Source of the DNA: Saccharothrix espanaensis DSM 44229
GTDB lineage: Bacteria > Actinomycetota > Actinomycetes > Mycobacteriales > Pseudonocardiaceae
Direction of reading: 5' to 3'
NCBI RefSeq assembly: GCF_000328705.1
Contig: NC_019673.1
Span: forward strand, 868,001 to 932,000
DNA: 64,000 nucleotides
The notes below the pieces were generated by a model that had not been told where the DNA came from, did no database searches, and saw only the letters and a list, made by a program, of their open reading frames with translations. Positions 7,821-15,993 of the stretch are shown here, piece after piece. Both the position numbers and the translations under genes were made by a program. The stretch's first letter is position 1, and each line of letters starts with the position of its first letter.

Positions 7821-8217
7821 GCTGACCGTCCCGGTCGACGCCCCGGCCGAGACCACCTGGGCGGCGGTGACCGACTGGGCCCGGCAGGGCGAGTGGATGC
7901 TCGGCACCCGGGTCCGGGTGACCGCCGGCGACGGCCGCGGCGTGGGCACCGAGCTGTCCGCGTTCACCGGCCTGGGCCCGATCGGCTTCACCGACACCAT
8001 GCGGGTCACCGAGTGGGACCCGCCGTACCGCTGCGCCGTTCAGCACACCGGGCGGTTCGTGCGCGGCACCGCGGAGTTCCGCGTCGTGCCGCACGGCGAG
8101 CGCAGCGAGTTCGTCTGGTCCGAGGACATCCCCGCGCTGCTGGGCCTGGCGTTCGCCCCCGGCGTGCGCTGGTCCCTGCGCCGCTTCGCCGAGTTCGCCC
8201 GGGAGTACCACCGATGA
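7807..8217 (+). CDS. SRPBCC (START-like) family protein
   Basis: 136 aa with the polyketide-cyclase/SRPBCC layout: LELTVPVDAPAETTWAAVTD at the N-terminus, a central beta-sheet (RVTEWDPPYRCAVQHTGRF) and a C-terminal helix (FAPGVRWSLRRFAEFAREY). The fold makes a hydrophobic ligand cavity; ligand unknown. It is translationally coupled on both sides, by 14 nt to the DivIVA-like gene and by ATGA to tag. Confidence 0.82.
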   Translation: MTRLELTVPVDAPAETTWAAVTDWARQGEWMLGTRVRVTAGDGRGVGTELSAFTGLGPIGFTDTMRVTEWDPPYRCAVQHTGRFVRGTAEFRVVPHGERSEFVWSEDIPALLGLAFAPGVRWSLRRFAEFAREYHR

Positions 8218-8768
8218 TCCGCTGCCCGTGGGGCGACAGCACGCCGGACTACCACGACTACCACGACACCGAGTGGGGCGTGGAGCTGCACGGCGACGTG
8301 GCCCTGTTCGAGCGGATGTGCCTGGAGTCCTTCCAGTCCGGGCTGTCCTGGATCACCATCCTGCGCAAGCGGGAGAACTTCCGGACGGCGTTCGACGGGT
8401 TCGTGCCGGCCGTCGTCGCCGAGTACGGCCAGGACGACTTCGACCGGCTGATGGCCGACGCGGGCATCGTCCGCAACCGGGCCAAGATCAACGCGACCAT
8501 CAACAACGCCCGCGCCGTCGGCGAGCTCGACGTCCCGCTGGACGACCTGCTCTGGTCGTTCGCGCCGGAGACCCACGAACGCCCGGCGACCTTCGCCGAC
8601 GTGCCGGCCGTCACCGCCGAGTCCAAGGCGATGGCCAAGGAGCTCAAGCGCCGCGGCTTCGTGTTCCTGGGCCCCACCACGTGCTACGCGCTGATGCAGG
8701 CCACGGGCATGGTCGACGACCACATCGCGGCCTGCTTCCGCGCTCACGAGGCCGTCAGCGCCCGGTGA
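8214..8768 (+). CDS. tag: DNA-3-methyladenine glycosylase I
   Basis: Base-excision repair enzyme removing 3-methyladenine. The 184-aa product has the Tag family features CPWG at the N-terminus (zinc ligand C4), YHDTEWGVELH, SFQSGLSWITILRKR (helix with the catalytic-pocket Glu/Trp) and GFVFLGPTTCYALMQATGMVDDH near the C-terminus. The zinc site of the family (Cys, His, His, Cys) can be matched by C4, H19, H175 and C179, approximately. Starts ATGA over the SRPBCC stop. The 3' end overlaps the convergent enoyl-CoA hydratase gene by 14 nt. Confidence 0.93.
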   Translation: MIRCPWGDSTPDYHDYHDTEWGVELHGDVALFERMCLESFQSGLSWITILRKRENFRTAFDGFVPAVVAEYGQDDFDRLMADAGIVRNRAKINATINNARAVGELDVPLDDLLWSFAPETHERPATFADVPAVTAESKAMAKELKRRGFVFLGPTTCYALMQATGMVDDHIAACFRAHEAVSAR

Positions 8769-9534
8769 ACTCCGCCGGGCGCTTGGCCACGAACGCCGCC
8801 ACGGCCTCCTTGTGGTCGGCGGTCGCCCCGGCCTCGGCCTGGGTGCGCGCCTCGACCTCCAGCGCCGCCGCCAACTCGCCGGAGAACGCCATCGCCTCCT
8901 TGATCTTGGCGTAGGCGACGGTCGGCCCGGCGGCGAGCCTGCGGGCCAGCTCCAGTGCGGTGGACAGCGCCTCGCCGTCCGGCACGACCTGGTTGACCAT
9001 GCCGATCCGCAGCGCCTCCTCGGCCCCGACCGGCTGCGCCAGCAGCATCATCTCCATCGCCCGGCCGTGCCCGATCAGCCGGGGCAGCGTCCAGGACGCG
9101 CCCGAGTCCGCGGTCAGCCCCACGTTGGCGAACGCCATCAGGAACTTCGCCGACGTCGCCGCGATCCGCAGGTCGCAGGCGTAGGCCAGGGACGCGCCCG
9201 CGCCCGCCGCCGTGCCGTTGACCGCCGCGATCACCGGCTTGGGCATCGCCACGATCGCCTTGACCAGCGGGTTGTAGTGCTGCTCCACGGTGCGCAGCGG
9301 CGCCGGGTCGCCCGCGTCGAGCAGCCCGATGTGCTCCTTGAGGTCCTGCCCCGCGCAGAACGCCCGCCCCGCCCCGGTCAGCACGACCGCCCGCACGGAC
9401 CCGTCGCGGGCGGTCTCGCCGACCGCGGTCAGGAGCTGTTCCTTCAGCGCCACGGTGAACGCGTTGAACGACTCCGGCCGGTTCAGGGTGAAGGTGCGAA
9501 CACCGTCAGCGTCGTCGATGAGGAGTTCGGACAC
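8755..9534 (-). CDS. Enoyl-CoA hydratase/isomerase family protein
   Basis: A 259-aa crotonase-fold protein. Oxyanion-hole motifs are GAGRAFCAGQDLKE (about 66) and NGTAAGAGASLAYACD (about 107-122). The residue corresponding to the second catalytic Glu falls in SGASW, where an Asp/Ser replaces it, as in PaaG/isomerase-like members. Start GTG 9534 lies 1 nt after the paaX stop (TGACGTG), so the two genes form one transcript. The PaaX neighbour suggests phenylacetyl-CoA or related aromatic beta-oxidation, but no other paa genes are present in the window. Confidence 0.85.
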   Translation of the reverse strand: MSELLIDDADGVRTFTLNRPESFNAFTVALKEQLLTAVGETARDGSVRAVVLTGAGRAFCAGQDLKEHIGLLDAGDPAPLRTVEQHYNPLVKAIVAMPKPVIAAVNGTAAGAGASLAYACDLRIAATSAKFLMAFANVGLTADSGASWTLPRLIGHGRAMEMMLLAQPVGAEEALRIGMVNQVVPDGEALSTALELARRLAAGPTVAYAKIKEAMAFSGELAAALEVEARTQAEAGATADHKEAVAAFVAKRPAEFTGR

Positions 9535-9535
9535 G

Positions 9536-10369
9536 TCAAGGACCTCCGGTGTTGTCGATTCCCAGGCTGTCGTCCACGAACCGGCGCACGGCGGGCGCGA
9601 GCCGCGCGGTGTGCCGGTCGAAGAACTCCGCCGCGGCCCGTCCCGGCCAGCCGGCCGGCAGCAGCTCGCGGGGCAGGCCGGGGTCGCGGAACAGGAACTT
9701 CCGCCACGCGTGCAGGAACCGCTGGGAGGCCGCGAACGCGCCGGCCGGGTCCGAACCGTCCACAGCGGACACCACGGGCTCCCACTCGGCGACGAACCGG
9801 GCGTAGTCCGCGCCCAGCGTGTCCAGGTCCCAGGCCCGCGCGGCCAGCTCGGCGGGCGGACCCTCGTGCTCGCCGTGGAACGTGCTCGCCGCCACACCCT
9901 CGACCGCCAGCACGTCGGCCAGCTCCGACGACGGGCGCGGTGCGATCCAGGTCACCGGCCCGAGCGCGCCGTAGCCGAGCAGTTGCAGCGAGGAGGCCAA
10001 CCGGTCGCGGGCCTCCCGCGCGGGCAGCTCCTCCAGCACGACCACGTGCCAGCGACCGTCCCAGGTGGAGGGCCGGGTCCGGTAGATCCGGGCGGCGGCC
10101 TCGTCCAGCCGGCGCTCCGCCCGGGGCGTCATCGCGTAGCCGGGGCCCGACGCCAGCCGCACCGGCTCCAGCCAGCCCTGCCGCACCGTCCGGGACACCG
10201 CGGTGCGCACCGCCGGCGCGGCGAAGTCGAGCGGTTCGAGCAATCGGACCAGGGCGGCGATCGTCGCGGCACCACCCCGCTCGCGGAGGTGGCCGCCGTA
10301 GACGTCGAAGAGCGCGGAACGGGCTCGCACGAGATCGGAGTCTGTCAGGGCGACCCCGCGACACGCCAC
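9536..10369 (-). CDS. PaaX-family transcriptional regulator
   Basis: 277 aa with the PaaX layout: an N-terminal winged helix (SALFDVYGGHLRERGG... AVRTAVSRTVRQGWLE), a central domain and the C-terminal PaaX_C helices (FLHAWRKFLFRDPGLPRELLPAGWPG). Family members bind phenylacetyl-CoA and repress aromatic catabolism genes. It is directly upstream of and coupled to an enoyl-CoA hydratase. GTG 10369 is the chosen start; no strong ribosome site is seen. Confidence 0.87.
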   Translation of the reverse strand: MACRGVALTDSDLVRARSALFDVYGGHLRERGGAATIAALVRLLEPLDFAAPAVRTAVSRTVRQGWLEPVRLASGPGYAMTPRAERRLDEAAARIYRTRPSTWDGRWHVVVLEELPAREARDRLASSLQLLGYGALGPVTWIAPRPSSELADVLAVEGVAASTFHGEHEGPPAELAARAWDLDTLGADYARFVAEWEPVVSAVDGSDPAGAFAASQRFLHAWRKFLFRDPGLPRELLPAGWPGRAAAEFFDRHTARLAPAVRRFVDDSLGIDNTGGP

Positions 10370-10592
10370 AGACCGCGGAATTGGTCACGACCGGATGACG
10401 GCGAATGCGCGGCCGGAAATCGTTGGCGCACGGCGATCCTGGCCCTGAACTGCGCGGAGGTGAAGATCGTCGGCAAGTCACGGATCGGTTGGAAAGATCG
10501 GTTCGGTTTCGCCGGTGAGTCCGCATAGGGGAGAATGGGGCGAGTATCCGGCCCTGGTCGGACGGGGAAGATGTTGACGGAGGGAGCACGCG

Positions 10593-10760
10593 ATGGCGGC
10601 CATGAAGCCCCGGACCGGCGACGGTCCCCTTGAGGTCACCAAGGAGGGGCGTGGCATCGTGATGCGCGTTCCGCTTGAGGGCGGGGGACGTCTAGTCGTC
10701 GAGATGTCGGCGGACGAGGCCAACGCCCTGGGCGACGCCCTCAAGGCAGCCGCTGGCTGA
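10593..10760 (+). CDS. DUF3117 small protein (Rv1211-like)
   Basis: A 55-aa cytoplasmic protein, MAAMKPRTGDGPLEVTKEG..., ending DEANALGDALKAAAG. It matches DUF3117, conserved across actinobacteria with unknown function. GGAGGGAG lies 6-9 nt before the ATG. Position after tag/Rv1210 and before glgA matches mycobacterial Rv1211. A hairpin follows 20 bp after the stop. Confidence 0.9.
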   Translation: MAAMKPRTGDGPLEVTKEGRGIVMRVPLEGGGRLVVEMSADEANALGDALKAAAG

Positions 10761-10779
10761 GCCGGAGCGAGAAACGTCA

Positions 10780-10808
10780 GGCCCCGGTTTCCACTGTGGA
10801 ACCGGGGC
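10780..10808 (+). terminator. Hairpin after DUF3117 gene
   Basis: GCCCCGGTTTCCAC pairs with GTGGAACCGGGGC through one bulged T, with a very short loop. No T-tract follows, as is usual for high-GC terminators. It separates the DUF3117 gene from pepA. Confidence 0.6.
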
Positions 10809-10850
10809 TGCGCTTCGTCCTGAAACACCCGAGTCCCCCGAGGAGTCCCC

Positions 10851-12272
10851 GTGCGCCTGCCCGTGCCCGCCCCGCTCGTCGCCGTCGAGGCCGCCGGCTC
10901 CCTCCGGCGCGGCGCGGGCCGGGTGGTGCTGGCCGCGCCGGGCGAGCCGCCGCTGCTCGGACCGGGTGGCGCGGACGTCGAGGCGTCCGCCGAGGTCAGC
11001 GGCGCGGCGGGCGCCACGCACCGGCAGGACGGCCGCTGGGTGCTCGGCATCGGCGACGCGACCCCGTCCGACTGGCGCACGGCGGGTGCGTCCCTGGCCC
11101 GTGCGCTGGACGCGGACGCCGACCGGGACGGCGCCCTCACGTTCGACGTGCAGCTGACCCCGGACGCCGACGTGCGCTCGTTCGTGCTCGGTCTGGCGCT
11201 GGGCGGCTACCGGTTCAAGGTGACCGGCGAGCCCGCGCCCAAGCGCGTGAAGTCGCTGCGGCTGGTCGGCCCGGACGTGTCGGCGGATGAGGTTCGTCAC
11301 GCCGTCGACCTGGCCCGCGCCACGTCGCTGGCCCGCGACCTGGCCAACGCGCCGTCCAACGTGAAGGACCCGGACTGGCTCGCGGCCACCGCGGTCAAGG
11401 CGGCGGCCGGCGTGCCCGGCCTGGACGTCGTGGTCCGGGACGAGAAGTGGCTGGCCCGGGAGGGTTTCGGCGGCGTGCTCGCGGTCGGCGGCGGCTCGGC
11501 CCGCCCGCCCCGGCTGATCCACATGACCTGGAACGGCCCGGCCGACGCGCCGCACCTGGTGCTGGTCGGCAAGGGCATCACCTTCGACACCGGCGGCATC
11601 TCGGTGAAGCCGGCCGACGGGATGCACCTGATGCGCACCGACATGGCGGGCGGCGGCGCGGTGATCGGCGCGCTGATCGCCATCGCCCGGCTCGGCCTGC
11701 CGGTCCGGGTCACCGGCCTGGTGCCGTGCGCGGAGAACCACGTGTCCGGCTCCGCCTACCGGCCCGGTGACGTGGTCCGGCACTACGGCGGCACCACCAC
11801 CGAGGTCACCAACACCGACGCCGAGGGCCGGATGGTGCTGGCCGACGCCCTGGCCTACGCGGTCCACCAGCTCCAGCCGGACGCGCTGGTCGACGTGGCG
11901 ACGCTGACCGGCGCGATGAAGGTCACCCTCGGCACCCGGATCGGCGGCCTGTTCGCCAGTGACGACGAGATCGCCGCGCGGGTCGCGGCGGCGGGCGAGC
12001 GCACCGGCGAGGCGTGGTGGCGGATGCCGCTGCTGGAGGAGCTCGCGGACGCGGTGAAGAGCGACATCGCCGACGTGCGGCAGATCCCGCCGGGGCCGGG
12101 CGCGATCACCGCGGCCCTGTTCCTGCGCGAGTTCACCGCCGGGCTGCCGTGGGCGCACCTGGACATCGCCGGCCCGGCCCGCGCGGACAAGAACTACGCC
12201 GAGGTCGTGGCCGGGGCGTCCGGGTTCGCCGCGCGCACGCTGGTCGAGTTCGCGGCGCACTACCGGGACTGA
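10851..12272 (+). CDS. pepA: Leucyl aminopeptidase (M17)
   Basis: 473 aa. The N-terminal macro-like domain (1-160) is followed by the M17 catalytic domain with GKGITFDTGGISVKPADG (Lys and Asp metal ligands, about 242), MRTDMAGGGAV and the signature NTDAEGRMVLADAL (about 322-335). Two-metal exopeptidase, probably hexameric and cytoplasmic. GTG 10851 has GAGGAG 5 nt upstream. The 3' end overlaps the convergent LysR gene by 13 nt. Confidence 0.93.
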   Translation: MRLPVPAPLVAVEAAGSLRRGAGRVVLAAPGEPPLLGPGGADVEASAEVSGAAGATHRQDGRWVLGIGDATPSDWRTAGASLARALDADADRDGALTFDVQLTPDADVRSFVLGLALGGYRFKVTGEPAPKRVKSLRLVGPDVSADEVRHAVDLARATSLARDLANAPSNVKDPDWLAATAVKAAAGVPGLDVVVRDEKWLAREGFGGVLAVGGGSARPPRLIHMTWNGPADAPHLVLVGKGITFDTGGISVKPADGMHLMRTDMAGGGAVIGALIAIARLGLPVRVTGLVPCAENHVSGSAYRPGDVVRHYGGTTTEVTNTDAEGRMVLADALAYAVHQLQPDALVDVATLTGAMKVTLGTRIGGLFASDDEIAARVAAAGERTGEAWWRMPLLEELADAVKSDIADVRQIPPGPGAITAALFLREFTAGLPWAHLDIAGPARADKNYAEVVAGASGFAARTLVEFAAHYRD

Positions 12273-13132
12273 TCGGCGGCGTACTCCCGGAACGCCCGCG
12301 CGACCGGCGGCACCGGGGCGTCGGCCAGCCACACCAGGGCGACCTCCCGCGCGGCCCGGGGGCTCAGCGGGAGTTCGACCAGCCCGGTCGACCCCTCCGC
12401 GTGCGGGAGCAGCGCGACCCCCAACCCGGCCGTGACCAGCCCGCGCACGGTCTCGGTCTCCTGGCCCTCGAACGCCAGCCGGGGCGTGAACCCGGCCGCC
12501 GCGCACAGGTCGTCGGTGATCCGGCGCAGCCCGTAGCCGGGTTCCAGACCCACGAAGTCCTCGTCGGCCAGCTCCGCGACGCGCACCGCGTCCCGGTCGG
12601 CGAGCCGGTGGCCGGGCGGCAGCACGAGCACCAGCTCCTGCTCGCGGACCACGGTGTGGGCGAAGCCGGGCAGCTCCGGCGGCGGCGCGACCAGCGCCAC
12701 GTCGACCACGCCGTCCGCCAGCTGCGCCAACACCGCCTGGCGTGAGCCCTGGACCAGCCGGAACCGCACGTGCGGGTGCTCGGCCCGGAACCCCCGCACC
12801 AGCTCGGGGACCAGCGAGCGGCCCAGCAGGTGCAGGAAGCCCACGGCCACCAGGCCGCGGGACGGGTCGACCTCCTCCGCGGCGGCCCGGTGCCCGGCCT
12901 CCAGCACGCCCAGCGCCCGGTCGGCGGCGTCGGCCAGCAGCCGGCCCGCCCGGGTCAGCCGCACCCGGCGGCCGGTCCGGACCACGACGGGCGCGCCGAG
13001 CGCGTCGCCCATGGCGGACAGCCAGCGGCTCACCGTGGGCTGCGGCACCCCGACGGCCTCGGCGGCGTGCGTGACGTGCTCGTCGCGCCCAAGCGCGCGA
13101 AGCACCGCGAGTTTGGGCGCCAATTCATCCAT
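12260..13132 (-). CDS. LysR-family transcriptional regulator
   Basis: 290 aa: an N-terminal winged HTH (LRALGRDEHVTHAAEAVGVPQPTVSRWL) and a LysR substrate-binding domain (about 85-285). It is divergent from an MFS exporter that it likely controls. The start is uncertain: ATG 13132 or the adjacent GTG 13135, which lies 7 nt after CATTAT. An ATG at 13171 would leave only 17 bp to the divergent gene and adds MRPIPESAIINAV. The inducer is unknown. Confidence 0.87.
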   Translation of the reverse strand: MDELAPKLAVLRALGRDEHVTHAAEAVGVPQPTVSRWLSAMGDALGAPVVVRTGRRVRLTRAGRLLADAADRALGVLEAGHRAAAEEVDPSRGLVAVGFLHLLGRSLVPELVRGFRAEHPHVRFRLVQGSRQAVLAQLADGVVDVALVAPPPELPGFAHTVVREQELVLVLPPGHRLADRDAVRVAELADEDFVGLEPGYGLRRITDDLCAAAGFTPRLAFEGQETETVRGLVTAGLGVALLPHAEGSTGLVELPLSPRAAREVALVWLADAPVPPVARAFREYAADQSR

Positions 13133-13175
13133 CACAGCATTGATAATGGCTGATTCGGGTATTGGACGCATAAGT

Positions 13176-13188
13176 TAGCGTCGGAAAC
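13176..13188 (+). promoter_or_regulatory. Putative leaderless -10 box for MFS gene
   Basis: TAGCGT at 13176-13181 ends 7 nt before the ATG at 13189. It lies within the 56-bp LysR/MFS intergenic region, where a LysR site is expected. Confidence 0.45.
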
Positions 13189-14403
13189 ATGCCCAGTCGC
13201 CTCACCACGGCCACCGTCGCCACCGGCTTGGCGACCTTCGCACTCCTCTACGCGCCGCAGCCCGTCCTGCCGCAGATCGCCGCCGAGTTCGACCTCCAGC
13301 CCGGCTCGGCGTCGCTCGCGGTGAGCGCCGCGACCGGCGCGCTCGCCGTGGCCGTGATCCCGTGCGCGGTGCTCGCCGAACGCATCGGCAGGCGCCGGGT
13401 GATCGTGTGGTCCGTGCTCGCGGCCGCCGTCTTCGGCCTCCTGCTGCCGCTCGCGCCGACCTACCCGGCGTTCCTGGCGCTGCGCGTCCTCCAGGGCTTG
13501 GCGACGGCGGGCATCCCGGCCGTGGCGATGGCGTTCCTGGCCGACGAGGCCAAGGCGGTGGGTGCGGCGATCGGCGCGCTGATCGCCGGCAACAGCGCGG
13601 GCGGCATGATCGGCCGGCTGCTGGCCGGGATCGCCACCGACTGGGCCGGCTGGCGCGGGGCGCTCGCGCTGGTGGCGGTGTTCAGCCTGGCGTGCGCGGC
13701 GGTCACGGCGGTCTACCTGCCGACCGGCAAGCCCACCGCGCGACGGGAGCGCGGCCTGCGCTCGGCGTTCACCGACCGGGTGCTGCTCGCGCAGTACGCC
13801 GTGGCGACGTTGGGCGTGGCAGCGTTCATCTCCCTGTTCAACGTCATCGCGTTCCGGCTCGCCCTGCCGCCCGGCGTGGCGTCGTTGGTGTTCCTGGCCT
13901 ACGCGGCGGGCGGGGCGTGCTCCGCGCTGGCGGGCCGGCTGGCCGACCGGCACGGCCGGGCCCGGATCGCGCTGGCGGCGCTGGCCGTCACCGCGCTGGG
14001 CGCGATCGCGACCGTGCCGGACAACCTGGCCGTGATCGCCGCGGGCCTGGTGGTGTTCACCGGCGGGTTCTTCGCGGTGCACGCGGTGGCGAGTTCGTGG
14101 GTGGGCGCTCGGGCGAAGGCCAAAGGCCCGGCGTCGGGCGTGTACCTGTTCGCGTTCTACCTGGGCTCCAGTGCCGGCGGCACGGCGGGCAGCACCGCCT
14201 ACCAGGCGTGGGGCTGGTCGGGCCTGATCCTGCTGGTCCTGGCGTGGCTGGTCCTGGCCGCCCTGGCCGTGACCACCGCCGCTCACGCCACCAAACGCCA
14301 ACCCGGGCCACCCACGCCCGAAACCACCGAACCACCCGCCACCACCCCGACCGCCCTCGCCACCACACCGGCCGCCACCGGATCACGCCCGCACACCACC
14401 TGA
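13189..14403 (+). CDS. MFS transporter (YnfM/sugar-drug exporter type)
   Basis: 404 aa with twelve predicted membrane helices. The first loop motif is LAERIGRRRVIVWS (motif A-like), and helix 4-5 region FLADEAKAVGAAIGALIAGN is as in YnfM-type members. Residues about 365-404 form a Thr/Pro-rich cytoplasmic tail, not typical of the family. The divergent LysR regulator suggests inducible efflux. The substrate cannot be told. A C-rich stretch (14404-14504) follows. Confidence 0.87.
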   Translation: MPSRLTTATVATGLATFALLYAPQPVLPQIAAEFDLQPGSASLAVSAATGALAVAVIPCAVLAERIGRRRVIVWSVLAAAVFGLLLPLAPTYPAFLALRVLQGLATAGIPAVAMAFLADEAKAVGAAIGALIAGNSAGGMIGRLLAGIATDWAGWRGALALVAVFSLACAAVTAVYLPTGKPTARRERGLRSAFTDRVLLAQYAVATLGVAAFISLFNVIAFRLALPPGVASLVFLAYAAGGACSALAGRLADRHGRARIALAALAVTALGAIATVPDNLAVIAAGLVVFTGGFFAVHAVASSWVGARAKAKGPASGVYLFAFYLGSSAGGTAGSTAYQAWGWSGLILLVLAWLVLAALAVTTAAHATKRQPGPPTPETTEPPATTPTALATTPAATGSRPHTT

Positions 14404-14504
14404 CCCGCGACCCCGAACCCAGGCCCTGTCCCCAGATCCGAACCGGCTGCGCCCCTGAGCCCGCTCCCCGCCTCCCCGCCCCTTGCCCCATCCCCATCCC
14501 CGGT

Positions 14505-15866
14505 TCAGAAGTCGAGGGGGATGGTGGCCGGGGTGGGTGCGTCGAGGGTCGTCTCGCCCGACACCGGTAACCGGACCGGTCCCGAGGTCACCGCCACGGT
14601 CACCGACCGGACGTCGGCCGGTACCTCCACCACCACCGCCACCGGGAACGTGTCGCCGCCCAGCCGCGCCCCGACCTGCGGTGCCCTGGTCCCGTCCGGG
14701 AGGGTCACCACGACCAGGTCCTTGGTGATCGTCGCCCCCGCCGCCTGCGGCAACCCCTGCCCCTGCAACCGAAGTTCCAGCAGCGCCTTGTCCGGCGCGG
14801 ACGCGGTCGCCAGCACGTAGCGGTCCTCGACGCTCACCGGCCGTTGCCGGCCCAGGCGCACCCTCGGCACCTCCAACGCCCCCGCCTGGTCGCCCACCTT
14901 GACCGGCAGCGAGGCCGGTGTCGGCGAGGCGGGCCCCGCCGCCCGCCGCAGCACGGCGGGACCCTCGCCGACCGGCTTGCCGCCCGGGATCTCCAGCCGC
15001 TGCTCCAACGACTGCGCGCCCACCGTCTCCAGCACCAGTTCCTCCGGCCCGCCCTCCTCCGGCACGGTGTAGACGACGAACACCGACCCCGTCTCCGGTA
15101 AGCGGTCCACCGCGAGCCGGTGCCGCCGGCCGGGCAGTTGCAGGAACAGCTCCGGCGGCTGGGGCGCCCAGCCCTGCCACGTCGCTCGCCCGAACGCGGT
15201 GTCGGTCTTGGTCAGTCGGTCCACCGACAGCCGCAGCACGCGCAGCCGCACGCCGTGCTCCGCGCGCAGCTCGCCCTCGTCGGTCCGCCACGACTCCGGG
15301 GTGGCGTAGCCGGTCACCCCGGTCGCGAGCTGGTCGTCGCGGAGCAGCCCGGACGCCTCCGCCAGCGGCCGGCCGTCGTCCGGCAGGACGGCCAGGAAGT
15401 CCGGCCCCGCCTCGCCGACGCCCTGGTCCGCCTCGGCCTCGCGGCCGTCCGTGCGCACCAGCTTGCCCAGCGGCGTGCTGCGGTTGCCGGGCGCGGGCAC
15501 CTGCGGCGGCTGGACCTCCAGCCGGATCCCGCCGTCGCCCCGCTCCACCTCCTTGAGCGGCACCGGCACCCAGTCGGTGGTCGCGGCGGTGCCCGGCACC
15601 TGCACCGGCCCGCACCACAGCCGGGTGTCGACCTCGGCCGCCTCGCCGGCGCGGGCGAACCAGCAGCTCACCGCCTCCTGCCCGGCGCGCGCCACGTAGC
15701 CGAAGCTCAGCGTGTAGCTGAGCTCCGCCTCCGCCTCCATCTGCAGCCCCTGCGGATCCACCACCGGACTACCCCCGATGGTGAGCGCCGGAGTCTCGGC
15801 CCGCTCCGGCACAGCCGCGCCGCACCCGGCCGCGAGCACGACGACCAAGGCGAGCACCCAACGCAT
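14505..15866 (-). CDS. Large hypothetical lipoprotein
   Basis: 453 aa. A lipoprotein signal with lipobox LAAG-C (Cys15) predicts a membrane-anchored extracytoplasmic protein. The rest is hydrophilic, with no membrane helices and beta-strand-like repeats in the last 150 residues (VTVAVTSGPVRLPV...). No family is recognised. A perfect CRP-like box lies 70 bp upstream. The next gene on the same strand (glgA) ends 127 bp upstream, so this gene likely has its own promoter. Confidence 0.75.
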   Translation of the reverse strand: MRWVLALVVVLAAGCGAAVPERAETPALTIGGSPVVDPQGLQMEAEAELSYTLSFGYVARAGQEAVSCWFARAGEAAEVDTRLWCGPVQVPGTAATTDWVPVPLKEVERGDGGIRLEVQPPQVPAPGNRSTPLGKLVRTDGREAEADQGVGEAGPDFLAVLPDDGRPLAEASGLLRDDQLATGVTGYATPESWRTDEGELRAEHGVRLRVLRLSVDRLTKTDTAFGRATWQGWAPQPPELFLQLPGRRHRLAVDRLPETGSVFVVYTVPEEGGPEELVLETVGAQSLEQRLEIPGGKPVGEGPAVLRRAAGPASPTPASLPVKVGDQAGALEVPRVRLGRQRPVSVEDRYVLATASAPDKALLELRLQGQGLPQAAGATITKDLVVVTLPDGTRAPQVGARLGGDTFPVAVVVEVPADVRSVTVAVTSGPVRLPVSGETTLDAPTPATIPLDF

Positions 15867-15935
15867 GTAGCCCCCAGTAGTTGATCCCCTACTGGTTAAA
15901 GGCGGTCACCACGCCGTCCGGTTGTCACGAGCACA

Positions 15936-15951
15936 TGTGACGGGCATCACA
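15936..15951. promoter_or_regulatory. Perfect CRP/GlxR-type box
   Basis: TGTGACGGGCATCACA matches TGTGA-N6-TCACA exactly. It is 70 bp upstream of the lipoprotein start and 43 bp beyond the glgA stop, so the lipoprotein gene is the probable target. Activation is possible from this distance; binding is inferred. Confidence 0.6.
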
Positions 15952-15993
15952 ACACGATCATCCGCCGTCGCGATGTCACTGTTGGTGGATCAC

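Noticed and set aside
14404-14504. C-rich tract as a regulatory G-quadruplex
   Set aside because: Clusters of CCCC are present but irregular; nothing beyond high GC supports a function.
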